Of a DNA stretch of 64,000 nucleotides, positions 17,720 to 27,628 are shown one piece after another. The stretch spans positions 1,426,001 to 1,490,000 of the forward strand of contig NC_010162.1 of the NCBI RefSeq assembly GCF_000067165.1, given 5' to 3'. The stretch comes from Sorangium cellulosum So ce56. GTDB lineage: Bacteria; Myxococcota_A; Polyangia; Polyangiales; Polyangiaceae. The stretch's first letter is position 1. Each line of letters starts with the position of its first letter. The translations under genes were made by a program, and so were the position numbers. Under the pieces are notes generated by a model. That model made no database searches. It saw nothing but the letters and a program-made list of their open reading frames with translations, and was not told the origin of the DNA.

Positions 17720-19443
17720 CACGGCTCTCCTCCCGGGGCGCGCTCCGAGGCGCCCCCTGCGTCGTCTCCCACGTTGATCTCGCGCCGGTAGCGGAACGCG
17801 TCGGTCTGGGTGAGCGCCACGAGCAGCGCCCTGATGTTGTACCGGGACGCCTCGAACGCCTCCGTCGCCTGCGAGAGGCTGCAGGCGTCCTCGCGCTGCT
17901 CGGCGCGGCCGTAGCCGAAGCGGAACCACTGCTTCACGACGCACGCGCGCACCTGCTCGCTCTCCGCGAGCCGCCGCGCGAGCTCGACCGCGCCGTCGAA
18001 CGGCCCGTCGATGTCGGTCTGCGTGAGCTCGCCGCTGGCGTCGACCGGGATGCCGTTCTCGGCGTCCCGCCAGCGGCCGAGCGCGTCGTAGTGCTCGAAG
18101 CCGAACCCGATCGGGTCGAGCAGCGCGTGGCAGCTCCTGCAGCCCGGGTCGGACACGTGCTGCGAGAACTGCTCGCGCGTCGTCTTCGTCCGGTCGACCA
18201 TCGGCGGCTCCGGGACCACGTCCGGCGGCGGCGGCGGGATCTGGCAGAGCAGGCTCTGGCGCACGAACCGGCCGCGGTGCACCGGCGAGGACCGGTTCGG
18301 CTTCGCGTAGAGCGAGAGCAGCCCGGCGTGCGTCAGGAAGCCGGCGCGCTGCGACGGATCGAGCTCGACCCGCTCGAACGCCTCGCCCTTCGGGCCCCCC
18401 TCGACGCCGTAGAGCTCGGCGAGCTCCCGGTTCATCACCGAATAGGACGCCGTGAACAGCGTGCTCACGCTCGCGTCCTCCTCGAAGATCGCGTGATCCA
18501 GGAACGCCTCGGTCTCGGCCTGGAACAGCGGCAGGAGCTCGTCCCGGTACTCGGGGTAGAGCTCCGGGTCCCTCCCGCCCGCGGCGATCTCGTCGATCTT
18601 CGAGAGCCCGAGCCACTGGCGGTGGAAGTTCTTCACGGCCTCGCGCGCCCGCGGATCGTCCAGCATGCGCCGCGCCTGCGCCTCGATCTCCGCGGCGGTG
18701 CCGAGCGCCCCCGCCTCGGCGGCCGCGAAGAGCGCGTCGTCGGGCATGGTGCCCCAGAGCAGGTACGAGAGCCGCGAGGCGATCTCGTACGAGGTGAGCG
18801 GCACGACGTCGCCCTCCACCGGATCCGGCATGCCGAGCTCGACGCGGTAGAGGAAGTGCGGCGACTGGAGCATCGCCTGGACGACGAGCGAGAGGCCGGT
18901 CGACGCGTCGTCGGGCGTGTCCCCGAGGCCGAGCCCGCGGTCGAAGAGCGCCGCGAGCTCGGCGATCTCGTCCTCGGCGAGGGGCCGGCGGAACGCCCGC
19001 TTGCCGAGCGACGCGATGAGCGCCGCGATCTCGCCGCGGCACGCGGCGCCCGCCGCGGCCCCGCGGCACGAGGGCGCCTCGCCGAGCAGCTTGCCCGCCG
19101 CGCGCGCCGCGATGCCCTCGGCGGCGGTCATGTACTGCTCCGCGAGCAGCGGGCTCACCACGAGCGCCGCCGCCTGGTTGTTGAAGCCGAGCGACTCCTC
19201 CTCGGGCACGAAGCCCCTCGCAGGGTGGCTGTCGTCGCCGAGGAGATCGAGTATCGTATTGTCGTACTCCACCCGTGTCATGCGGCGGAGCGGCGACTCG
19301 CCTGGCTCGATGGAGGCGCAGAGCGGGGCGGTCGCCTCGCCGCCGTCGTCGTCGTCGTTCGCGGGGAGATCGCCGAACTGCCCTGAGCAGGAGGCGAGGA
19401 GGAGCAGGCCGATGGGCCAGCGGAGAGCTCTTGGTTCAGCCAT
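17719..19443 (-). CDS. DUF1592-type lipoprotein with cytochrome-like CxxCH
   Basis: A 574-residue lipoprotein. The signal ends at 'LLLLASCSG'. The family domains follow in the usual order: DUF1587-like ('MTRVEYDNTILDLLGD'), DUF1595 ('GKRAFRRPLAEDEI'), DUF1592 ('LYRVELGMPDPVEGD... YEIASRLSYLLWGTMPD' region), DUF1588 ('HAGLLSLYAKPNRSSPVHRG', then 'CRSCHALLDPIGFGFEHYDA') and DUF1585 near the end. The CRSCH sequence is a c-type haem-binding motif. A start at 19443 gives the lipoprotein signal; longer frames add Arg-rich sequence. It is the first gene of a two-gene operon with DUF1552 and diverges from the outer-membrane-type gene at 19724. Confidence 0.88.
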
Positions 19444-19723
19444 GGTGCCTCGTCGGCGAGCGCGAGCAGGGCACGGCGCGTTCCCCTCCGTGCAGCGTGC
19501 GCGGCGCGGCCGTGTGTGCGTGGCGCGCCATCTCGCCATCTTCAAGGAGCGTATGGCAAACCGTCGCTCCCGGATAGGAGCCGCGCTCGGAGCGGCCGAA
19601 TCAAGTGGGAGCACGGGGCCGATGTGATCATCCCGTGCGCGCGTGTCTTACGGCGTTGCCGCGGACTCCGGCCTTCGAAGGCGGCTCGACCTGCGGTGTA
19701 CGGAGCGACTATGCTCGCGCCCA

Positions 19724-20659
19724 ATGCAAAGGCGAACGCTCGCCTGTCCTGTCTCCCCTCTCTCTCCTCGGGCGCCGCGGCGCCGCGCGCGCCGCTCTTC
19801 TGCGGCCGCGCTGCTCGGCGCGGCGCTCCCGGCGCTGTCGATGCTCCTGGCGCTCCTCTCGCCGGGCTCAGCGCTCGCCGATCCCAACGCGGCGTCCAGC
19901 GCCGATCGCGCCGAGCGCGACGAAGGCGCCCGCCCCCCCGCCGCGGGGACCGCGCTCTTCAGCGCGGGTGTCGATCTCGAGATCGCGGGTCGTACGCTGT
20001 CCTATAGCGATCTGCTCTCCGACAACCTCCGCACCTACGAGGTGCTGGGCGTGCCCATGCCGTCCCTCCGGGGCGAGCTGTACCCGTTCGCGCGGAGCGG
20101 CGTCCCGGTGCTCCGCGACCTCGGCGTCGAGCTCTCGTACGCTCGCGCGCTCGGCCTCGACTCGGAGGGCGCCGGCGGAGCGAGCGTATCCACCTCGTGG
20201 AGCCGGCTCCACGCCGGCCTCCGGGGCCGTTACCGCCTCGCCGGGCAGGACGGGCCGGTCCTGTTCGCGGGCGGCGGACTCCGCTGGACCGACTTCGATA
20301 TCGAGTCGACGGGCGACCCGTCGCGCGACGCCGCGTCGGTGTCTTACGTCGCCTTGCGCGTGGGGGTGGACGGGCGATTGCCGGTCGGCCCGGTCGCGCT
20401 GGAGGCCGGGGGAGGGGTTCAGGCGCCCCTCTCGATGGGAACCCTCGCCTCTCATTTCCGCGCGCCGAGCGCCGGAGGCGTCGATTTCCGCGTCGCGGTC
20501 GCCGCCCCGTTCGCGCCGGGGCTCGAGGCGCGCGCCGGCGCGTCGTACGCGCGGTTCTTCTACGATTTCGACTCGGAGCCAGAGGACACGTACATCGCGG
20601 GCGGGGCGCTCGACCAGCTCTTCAGCGTTCACCTGGGGGTGGCTTATCATGGGGAGTGA
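19724..20659 (+). CDS. Outer-membrane-type beta-barrel protein, function unknown
   Basis: A 311-residue protein. After an Arg-rich N terminus there is a hydrophobic signal segment ending 'SPGSALA', with cleavage before Asp. The mature part alternates polar and hydrophobic residues in many short strands with Gly turns ('GLRGRYRLAG', 'FAGGGLRWTDFDIES') and ends 'FSVHLGVAYHGE'. This suggests an outer-membrane barrel similar to OmpA/OmpW-like proteins. The start at 19724 was preferred to an upstream frame that lacks a signal peptide. Its end overlaps the next gene by 11 bases, so they are coupled. Confidence 0.72.
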   Translation: MQRRTLACPVSPLSPRAPRRRARRSSAAALLGAALPALSMLLALLSPGSALADPNAASSADRAERDEGARPPAAGTALFSAGVDLEIAGRTLSYSDLLSDNLRTYEVLGVPMPSLRGELYPFARSGVPVLRDLGVELSYARALGLDSEGAGGASVSTSWSRLHAGLRGRYRLAGQDGPVLFAGGGLRWTDFDIESTGDPSRDAASVSYVALRVGVDGRLPVGPVALEAGGGVQAPLSMGTLASHFRAPSAGGVDFRVAVAAPFAPGLEARAGASYARFFYDFDSEPEDTYIAGGALDQLFSVHLGVAYHGE

Positions 20660-22685
20660 GGTGCGCTCAGCGCGCGCGGCGCGCGCCGGGTCTGCCCGTC
20701 GCGGCGGGCGCTTCACGGCGGCGACGGCGGTGACGGCGGCGGCGCTCGTCGCGCCGGCCTTGCCGCTGCTCGCGGGGTGTCCGGGGACGATCGACGATCA
20801 GGAGCGGTTCGACCGGCGGCACGGCGGCGGCGGCCCGCAGGCCGCGTGCGCCGACGTGCCCGCGGTGTTCGCCGAGCGGTGCGGCGGCGGGGGCTGCCAC
20901 GGGCCGGGCGAGCCGGCGGCCGGCCTCGACCTCGTCACGCTCGGCGTCGGCGATCGCGTCGCCGGCCGCCCGGCCACGAACTGCGCCGGCGTGCTCGCCG
21001 ACCCCGATCGGCCGGAGGAGAGCGCGCTCTACGTGCGGCTCACCGACGCGCCCTCGTGCGGCGCGCGCATGCCGCTCGGCGGGGCCCCGTACTCGTCCGA
21101 GGAGATCGCGTGTGTCGCCGCCTGGATCGCGGAGCTCGCGCCGGCCGCGTGCAGCGGCCTCGACTGCGGCTGTCCCGGCTGCGTGTGTACGCCCGGCGCG
21201 CAGGAGGCGTGTTACACGGGCCCGAGGGGGACGGACGGCGTCGGGCGCTGCGCGGCCGGCACGCGGGCCTGCAACGCGGAGGGCACGTCGTGGGGCCCGT
21301 GCATGGGGGAGGTCCTGCCCGCGTTCGACGCGTGCGACACGCCCGACGACGAGGACTGCGACGGCGCGACGCCCGCCTGCGAGGACGTGTGGAGCCGCGG
21401 CTTCGGCGACGTGAACGGCCAGTACGCCCGATCCGTCGCGTTCGACGCGGACGGCAACGTGATCGTGGCCGGCCAGCTGGAGGGGACCGTCGATCTCGGC
21501 GGCGGCCCGCTCACGGCCACCGGCACGGACGCCTTCGTGGCGAAGTTCGACAGGTTCGGCGCGCACGTCTGGAGCAAGCTGTTCCCCGGCGACGGCAACC
21601 AGTTCGCGATGGCGCTCGCGGTCGACGCGGCGGGCAGCGTCCTCGTGGCGGGCCGCGCCTTCGGCCGCGTCGATCTCGGCGGCGGCGAGCTCGCGTCGCG
21701 CGGGAGCGACGATGTCTTCGTCGTCAAGCTGGGCGGCGGCGGCGAGCACATCTGGAGCAGGATCTTCGGCGGATCCGGCGCGGATCGCTGCGACCGCATC
21801 GCCGTCGACGCGGCGGGCAACGTCCTCGTGGCGGGCGGCTACCACGGCGTCGTCGACTTCGGCGCCGGCGAGCTCACGAGCGCGGGCATGCGCGACGCCT
21901 TCGTGCTGCGCCTCGCCTCGGACGACGGCCGGACGCTCCTCGCCATGCGCGCCGGCGGCGAAGGCGACGATTACGCCCACGGGATCGCGGTCGACGCCGA
22001 CGGCAACCTGTTCGTCGCGGGTCATTTCGAGGGATCCATCGATCTCGGCGGCGATCCGCTCGTGAGCGCCGGCCTCTCCGACATCTTCCTCGCCAAGCTC
22101 CGTCCTTCCGGCGACCACGTCTGGAGCGCCCGGTTCGGCGGCGCCGAGGCGGACGAGGTCCACGACGTCGCGGTCCACCAGGCGACGGGCGACGTGGCGC
22201 TCACGGGCACGTTCGCGTCGACCATCGACCTCGGCGGCGATCCGCTGGTGAGCGCCGGCGGGCGGGATCTGTTCGTCGCCAGGCTCTCCGGCGCCGGCGC
22301 GCACCTCATGAGCCGGCGCTTCGGCGACGACGAGGACCAGCTGCTCACCGATTTCGAGACCGGGGCGCGCGCGAGCGTCGCGGTGGACTCCGCCGGCAAT
22401 CTCCTGCTCGCGGGGTCGCTGTTCGGCTCGGCGGACTTCGGCGGAGGGCCGCTGGCGAGCCGGGGCAAGACCGATGTCTACCTGGTCAAGCTCGGCGCCT
22501 CGGGCGATCACGTGTTCAGCAAGCTGTTCGGCGACGTCCAGACGCAGGTCGGCCTCGACGTGGCGGCGGGCTCGGGCGCGAGCGTGCTGATCGCCGGCCG
22601 TTTCTACGGCGCCATCAATTTCGGTCAAGGGGTGCTCTCGAGCGCAGGCCAGGGCGACGCGTTCGTCGCCAAGCTCTCTTTGTAA
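20649..22685 (+). CDS. Lipoprotein with CX4CH motif and seven-repeat beta-propeller
   Basis: A 678-residue exported protein. The signal ends at 'LPLLAGCPG', a good lipobox. Residues about 65-160 form a Cys-rich domain with 'CGGGGCHGPGEP', a CX4CH variant of a haem c site, followed by 'RMPLGGAPYSSEEIACVAAWI', which resembles the end of a small cytochrome-like domain. A short Cys-rich linker follows. The last 440 residues are seven repeats of 50-57 residues with the core 'VDxAGNVLVAG...VDLGGG.L.S.G..DAFVAKL', as in SBBP-type propellers; seven units would close one propeller. It is coupled to the preceding barrel gene. Confidence 0.82.
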   Translation: MGSEVRSARAARAGSARRGGRFTAATAVTAAALVAPALPLLAGCPGTIDDQERFDRRHGGGGPQAACADVPAVFAERCGGGGCHGPGEPAAGLDLVTLGVGDRVAGRPATNCAGVLADPDRPEESALYVRLTDAPSCGARMPLGGAPYSSEEIACVAAWIAELAPAACSGLDCGCPGCVCTPGAQEACYTGPRGTDGVGRCAAGTRACNAEGTSWGPCMGEVLPAFDACDTPDDEDCDGATPACEDVWSRGFGDVNGQYARSVAFDADGNVIVAGQLEGTVDLGGGPLTATGTDAFVAKFDRFGAHVWSKLFPGDGNQFAMALAVDAAGSVLVAGRAFGRVDLGGGELASRGSDDVFVVKLGGGGEHIWSRIFGGSGADRCDRIAVDAAGNVLVAGGYHGVVDFGAGELTSAGMRDAFVLRLASDDGRTLLAMRAGGEGDDYAHGIAVDADGNLFVAGHFEGSIDLGGDPLVSAGLSDIFLAKLRPSGDHVWSARFGGAEADEVHDVAVHQATGDVALTGTFASTIDLGGDPLVSAGGRDLFVARLSGAGAHLMSRRFGDDEDQLLTDFETGARASVAVDSAGNLLLAGSLFGSADFGGGPLASRGKTDVYLVKLGASGDHVFSKLFGDVQTQVGLDVAAGSGASVLIAGRFYGAINFGQGVLSSAGQGDAFVAKLSL

Positions 22686-22967
22686 ATACCGTTCTCGTTG
22701 CAAATGCCGCGCTCGGCAGCGATGAGCGCTGTTTGCCCATCTCGTCTGCCCGGGTTCACCCAGGCGCGTGGCGATTTGCCTCGCTGGGGCGGCATGGCTG
22801 TTCGTTCATCGCTCGTCTGGGCACGTTGCTCCCATTCCTTGCCTCGTTTCCAGCTTTCTCGGAGTGGCATGTTTTCTGCTCGAAGCCGCTCGACCGCGCG
22901 GCGAGATGCTCCGCTGATTAGGAGGATTTCCATCGAGCCGAGCGGGCGAGTCCGAAGGAGCAGAGGT
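22686..22967. other. Leader region of the glycosyltransferase gene
   Basis: These 282 bases are less GC-rich than the surrounding genes (tttgtaaataccgtt, gttttctgct). They separate the propeller gene from the first glycosyltransferase. I see no coding sequence or strong hairpin; a promoter is likely here, but no clear -35/-10 pair can be named. Confidence 0.4.
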
Positions 22968-24284
22968 ATGCGCATCCTGCTTATCACCAAGATCTTTCCG
23001 AACGCGACGAACCCGGGACAGGCGCCGTTCAACCGGCGGCAGTTCGCCGCGCTCTCGAGGTATTGCGACATCGACGTCTTCGCCACGATCCCCTGGTTTC
23101 CTGGAGCTTCCAGGTTCTCCCGGTGGTCTACGTCGAGCGACGCGCCTCGCGAGGACGTGATCGAGGGATTGCCGGTGCGCCACCCGCGATTCCTCTATGT
23201 GCCCAAGGTGGCGCCGTATCTCAATGGTCCGCTCTATGCGGCGTCCATGCTCTTCGAGCTGGCGCGCCACCGTCCGGCGCCGGACGTCATCGTCGGCTCG
23301 TTCGCCTATCCGGATGGATTCGCCGCGGTGTGCCTCGCGGAGCTGCTCGGCGTCCCGGCGGTCGTCAAGGTGCACGGCTCGGACATCGACGTGCTCTCGC
23401 AGCAACCGGCGGTCAGGCCCTTGCTCGAGTGGGGTCTCCGGCGCGCGACCCGCGTCGTCGCCGTGAGCAAGCAGCTGGCCGAGGGGGTGCACGCGCTCGG
23501 CGTCCCGCGCGATCGCATCGATGTCGTCATGAACGGCGTCGATCGCAGCGTGTTCTACCCGCGCGACCGGGGCGAGGCCCGCGCCGCCCTGGGCCGCCCT
23601 GCGGAGCGCCGGCTGCTGCTCTACGTCGGCCACCTGCTCCGCGACAAGGGCGCGCTCGACGCGATCGCCGCGTTCGAGCGCATCGCCGCCGCGCACCCCG
23701 ACATCGACCTCGCGCTGATCGGGAGCGGCGCGGACGAGCAGGCCTGCAGGTCGGCGGCGGAGCGGCTCGGCGGGCGCGTCCTGATGACCGGTCGCCTGCC
23801 GCACCACGAGGTGGCGCGCTGGGTCGCCGCCTGCGATGCGCTCGTCCTGCCGAGCCATCACGAGGGCACGCCCAACGTCGTGATCGAGTCGATCGCGTCG
23901 GGCCGCCGGGTGGTCGCGACGCGGGTCGGGGGCATCCCCGACGTGATCACGGGCCCCGAGCTCGGCGAGCTCGTCTCGCCCGGCGATCTCCCCGCCCTGG
24001 CCGGCGCCATGGCGCGCGCGGCGCACGCGCCCTACGATCCCGAGCGGATCTCGGCGCTCGCCGGGTGCAAGGGGTGGGACGAGAGCGCTCGCGCGCTCCA
24101 CGACACGCTCGTCCTGGCGCGGAGCGAGCGGCTCTCGCCAGCGCCCGCGCCGCTGCGCGTGCCCGTGATCGACAAGGGCCCCGCGCTCCAGGCGGACGCG
24201 CAACCCCCTGCGTCCGTGCGACGGGCGCCGCCCCCCTCGCGGCGGTTCCCCGACGGCGCGCAGCTCGGGGCCGGCCAGGCCTGA
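22968..24284 (+). CDS. GT4-family glycosyltransferase
   Basis: A 438-residue GT-B glycosyltransferase. The N-terminal Rossmann half starts 'MRILLITKIFPN' with 'GQAPFNRRQFAAL'. The C-terminal half has 'LLLYVGHLLRDKGALDAI' and the donor-site motif 'HEGTPNVVIESIASG' (E-x7-E). This is the GT4 pattern of retaining sugar transferases that act at the cytoplasmic face of the membrane. An AAGGAG site eight bases upstream supports the ATG at 22968; upstream in-frame codons have no ribosome site. About 50 residues of Pro/Arg-rich tail follow the domain. It ends 28 bases before a convergent kinase gene. Confidence 0.88.
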   Translation: MRILLITKIFPNATNPGQAPFNRRQFAALSRYCDIDVFATIPWFPGASRFSRWSTSSDAPREDVIEGLPVRHPRFLYVPKVAPYLNGPLYAASMLFELARHRPAPDVIVGSFAYPDGFAAVCLAELLGVPAVVKVHGSDIDVLSQQPAVRPLLEWGLRRATRVVAVSKQLAEGVHALGVPRDRIDVVMNGVDRSVFYPRDRGEARAALGRPAERRLLLYVGHLLRDKGALDAIAAFERIAAAHPDIDLALIGSGADEQACRSAAERLGGRVLMTGRLPHHEVARWVAACDALVLPSHHEGTPNVVIESIASGRRVVATRVGGIPDVITGPELGELVSPGDLPALAGAMARAAHAPYDPERISALAGCKGWDESARALHDTLVLARSERLSPAPAPLRVPVIDKGPALQADAQPPASVRRAPPPSRRFPDGAQLGAGQA

Positions 24285-24312
24285 AGGGCCGCGCGCTCGC
24301 CCTGGCCCCGCC

Positions 24313-25899
24313 TCAGGCCACGGGCACGGCCTTTTCCGGCCGCAGGCGAACGGTGGGGCCGGGATCCGGGGGCGGCGGCTCGGCGCGCGGCATCGCGGCG
24401 CGCGCCGTCCAGAAGCTCCTTGCGTCGTCCGGCGTCCACGCCGGCGCCGGCTCGCATGCGTCGAGCGCGGCGAGCAGCTCGCGCGCGCTCTGGTAACGGT
24501 CGCCTGGCCGCTTGGCGAGGCACCGCATCACCACCTCTTCCAGCTCCGACGACAGCGGCCAGGGCGCGCGAAGCGACGGCGGGATCGGCGGCATCGTCAG
24601 GTGCGAGTAGACGAGCTTGCCGAAGCTCCGGCCGTCGAAGGGGGCCACGCCCGTCAGCAGGTAATAGAGCGTGACCCCGAGCGAGTAGATGTCGCTCCGG
24701 GCGTCGACGGCGCCGGCCGAGATCATCTCCGGGGACATGTACGTCGGCGTTCCCTTGATCACGCCGACGTCCGTCATGCTCGCGTCTCCCTCCAGGCTCA
24801 CCTGCTTGGCGATCCCGAAGTCGAGCACCTTGAGCACGTCCTGCTCGTCCCCCACGCGCGTGATGTAGAGGTTGTGGGGCTTGATGTCGCGGTGGATGAC
24901 GCCCGCGTCGTGCGCCTCCGCCAGCGAGAGGCAGGCCTGCCGCGCGAAGTGGACGACCCGGGCGGGCGGCATCGGGCCGTGATCGCGCACCAGGGTGGCC
25001 AGGTCGGCGCCGGCCAGGTGCTCCATCGCGATGTAGAAGATGCCGTCGCTGCTCGCCCCGAAATCGAAGATCCGGATGGTGTGCGGCGACGTGAGCCGGC
25101 TCGTCGCGCGCGCCTCGCGCTCGAAGCTGCGCACGTCGCCCTCGGACTTGCTCTCGCTGCGGAGCAGCTTCAGCGCCACGTCGCGGCGCAGCGACTCGTC
25201 CCAGGCGAGCCACACCTCGTTCTGCCCGCCCCGGCCGACCGGCGCCACGAGCCGGTAGCGGCCGAGCTTGCGGGCCTCGTAGACCTGCTGGCGCGCCGAC
25301 CAGAGGCCGTGGCTCGCCGCCGACACCAGGATCGCGGTGGCGAGCACGAAGATGTAGTTGCAGGCGAAGATCACGAGCGACCGCGGCGACGTCCACTGCG
25401 CCGCCAGCGCCGGGTCGAGGGACGCGCCAGCGCCCATGATGATGGGGAAGCTGAGCGCGACCGGGATCGTCATCCGGAGCGATCGCGAGAAGTGCGTGGG
25501 CAGGATCGTCGCGTCGACGAGCATCACGATCGACAGCCCGTGCATGTAGTTCCAGGTCAGATCCCCGAACTCCAGTGCCATCACGGAGATGAGCCCCCCC
25601 GTGCTCCACACCGCGAAGACGTGCGCCGCGTCGAGGAGCTCGGCCGAGGTCTGCTCGCGCCGGGCGAGGAGGTACAGCCAGAGCAGGATGACCTCGCCGA
25701 GCAGCCGGTAGAGCAGCAGCCGGGTGACCGAGGCGCTCGGAAACACGGCGAGCACCACGAACACGTCGAGCGCCGCGAACGTGGGCCAGGTCACGAGCGC
25801 CGTGGGGAGGCCCCGCGCCATCGCGCGGCGCTCGTCCGCCGAGCTGATGCCTCGAGGTCCCTGGGATCCCGTCGAATGGAAGCTGCTCGAGGCGGTCAT
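24313..25899 (-). CDS. Ser/Thr protein kinase with N-terminal multi-pass membrane domain
   Basis: A 528-residue kinase with reversed layout. Residues about 35-200 form some five or six membrane helices (for example 'LDVFVVLAVFP', 'VILLWLYLLA', 'NYIFVLATAILV'). The kinase domain follows at about 213-480: glycine loop 'VGRGGQNEVW' (221-230), VALK lysine 244, HRD 336-338, DFG 360-362 and 'YMSPEM'. All catalytic residues are intact. The tail is Pro-rich. The membrane part resembles sensor domains of some histidine kinases more than known Ser/Thr kinase sensors. It stands alone inside the glycosyltransferase region, transcribed against it, and may regulate it. Confidence 0.88.
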   Translation of the reverse strand: MTASSSFHSTGSQGPRGISSADERRAMARGLPTALVTWPTFAALDVFVVLAVFPSASVTRLLLYRLLGEVILLWLYLLARREQTSAELLDAAHVFAVWSTGGLISVMALEFGDLTWNYMHGLSIVMLVDATILPTHFSRSLRMTIPVALSFPIIMGAGASLDPALAAQWTSPRSLVIFACNYIFVLATAILVSAASHGLWSARQQVYEARKLGRYRLVAPVGRGGQNEVWLAWDESLRRDVALKLLRSESKSEGDVRSFEREARATSRLTSPHTIRIFDFGASSDGIFYIAMEHLAGADLATLVRDHGPMPPARVVHFARQACLSLAEAHDAGVIHRDIKPHNLYITRVGDEQDVLKVLDFGIAKQVSLEGDASMTDVGVIKGTPTYMSPEMISAGAVDARSDIYSLGVTLYYLLTGVAPFDGRSFGKLVYSHLTMPPIPPSLRAPWPLSSELEEVVMRCLAKRPGDRYQSARELLAALDACEPAPAWTPDDARSFWTARAAMPRAEPPPPDPGPTVRLRPEKAVPVA

Positions 25900-26373
25900 G
25901 GTGCGGCGCCGGCCGTATCGCAGGCCATTGGAGCCCTGCGCTGGCGCGGAGTCAAAGCGCACGTCGCCCGTCTGGAGGAGCGAGAAATGACGCATCGCAC
26001 GTGTCGCACGCAACGTACGTGCGGCGCGCATCGCGCGCATCACACACGTCGTACGCGTTGCCCACGTCGTACGCACCACGCGCGCGCCGCCCGGGCGCGG
26101 CGCGGCGAGCGCGCTCCGGGGTTCCGCCGGCGGGGCGTCCGTTGTAGACGCGCTCCGCGCTCGCGCCGAGACCCCCGCCATGGCGGCGATCTCGGCGGCG
26201 ATCCGCGGGGAAATGGGATGAAGCAGAGACGTGCGCTCGTGATCATCGCGGCCCGCAATGGCGTGCTCGCCGGCGCGGCCCCCGCGCGGGCGGCCATGGG
26301 CCCGCGCGCGATCCTGGGATGGGCCCTCTCTCGCGCGCGCGGCTGCTGCGGCGCGCCGGTGCGCTGACGGCCC
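25900..26373. other. 474-base divergent region with simple-sequence patch
   Basis: This region separates the divergent kinase and MurG-like genes. Around 25985-26100 it contains alternating purine/pyrimidine-rich sequence with repeated cgtacg-type words: acgtacgt near 26013, and cacgtcgtacgc twice, about 19 bases apart, near 26045-26075. Frames across it give only Arg/Thr/Ala-rich sequence without family likeness. It must hold promoters for both genes, but I cannot place them. Confidence 0.45.
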
Positions 26374-27369
26374 GTGGCCAAGATCGGCTACTACGTCCAT
26401 GGGCGCGGGCGCGGGCACGCGAGCCGCGCGCTCCCGATCGCGGGAGCCCTCCGCGAGCTCGGCCACGAGCTCCGGATCTACGGCGGCGGCCAGGCGGCGG
26501 ACCTGCTCGGCGCGCTCCCGGAGCACCGCCTCGTGCGGCCGATCCACCGCGGGCTCGCGGGCGTGATCGAGCTCCCGCGCCGCCTGGCGAAGGAGATCGT
26601 CGAGCAGGCGGGCTTCCGGCCCGACGCCATCGTGAGCGACGGCGACGTCCCGTCGCTGCTCGCCGCGCGCGCGCTCGGGATCCCCGCCGTCGCGCTCGGC
26701 CACGATCTCGTCTTCTCGCGCTGCCGCCTGCCCGAGGGGCTGCCGAGGCTGCGGGTGCTCGCGTGCCGGCGCACGACGTGGGCCTCCAGCCGGGCGCGCC
26801 GCGCGGTCGCCGTCCACTTCCTGCCGATCGAGCCGGAGACGCCGGGCACCCTCGTCGCGCGGCCCGAGCGCCGGCTCGCCGCCGCGCGCGCCGGCGAGCC
26901 CGGGGCCGTCGTCTGCTACTTCAGCGAGTGCGACGCGCGCCGCGTGCTCGAGCTCGTCGCGCGCGGCGGCCGGCGCGTCATCGCGTTCGGCGACCCGGGC
27001 CTCGACGTGCCCGGCGTCGAGGCGCGCCCCTTCGATCCGGGCGCGTTCCTCGGTCACCTCGAGGGCGCGTCGGCGGTCGTGACCACCGCCGGCAGCAACG
27101 TCCTCGCCGAGTGCGTGCTCGCCGGCAAGCCCGTGCTCGCGCTCTACGACGACCGCCACAACGAGCAGACGCTCAACGCGCTCCTCGCCGAGCGGGCCGG
27201 CGTCGCCGTCGCGAGCTCGCTCGCGGCGCTCTCGCCGGACGTCGTGGCGCGCTTCTTCGATCGCTGCCGCGCCGCCGACTTCGCTCGCATCGACCTGGAG
27301 CGCGCGCTGCCGAGCGCGCCTTCCGCCGTGCTCACCCTGCTGGAGGAGGCGTGCGCGGGCGCCTCGTGA
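26374..27369 (+). CDS. MurG-like (GT28-type) glycosyltransferase
   Basis: A 331-residue GT-B protein starting with GTG. The N-terminal loop 'YYVHGRGRGHASRALPIA' and the C-terminal donor motif 'TTAGSNVLAECVLAGKPVL', followed by 'DRHNEQTLNA', match the MurG/UGT-like group and the TIGR00661-type archaeal and bacterial relatives. MurG itself is longer and more conserved, so this is probably a paralogue acting on another lipid or sugar acceptor. Two hundred and fifty-nine non-coding bases separate it from the next transferase gene, so it may have its own transcript. Confidence 0.78.
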   Translation: MAKIGYYVHGRGRGHASRALPIAGALRELGHELRIYGGGQAADLLGALPEHRLVRPIHRGLAGVIELPRRLAKEIVEQAGFRPDAIVSDGDVPSLLAARALGIPAVALGHDLVFSRCRLPEGLPRLRVLACRRTTWASSRARRAVAVHFLPIEPETPGTLVARPERRLAAARAGEPGAVVCYFSECDARRVLELVARGGRRVIAFGDPGLDVPGVEARPFDPGAFLGHLEGASAVVTTAGSNVLAECVLAGKPVLALYDDRHNEQTLNALLAERAGVAVASSLAALSPDVVARFFDRCRAADFARIDLERALPSAPSAVLTLLEEACAGAS

Positions 27370-27628
27370 CGAGGTGCATCGCGGCGTTCGCACCTCGCGC
27401 CGTGGCCGAAGTCGACACAAGCGGCATGAGCTTTGCTAATTACGCCCACCGCCGACAGGCCGATCGGCCGACGAGGAATGGCTGCTGTGCCGAGCAGCAG
27501 GCCGCGCTCGCGGCCGCAGCGCGACACGGCTGTCGCGGGCGCGACACGAACGCCCTACCGCCCGTCACGCTGCGCGCCTCGGTCGGTCATCGACCACGGT
27601 TCGCGCCGCTTCTCCAGGAGCAACGAAG

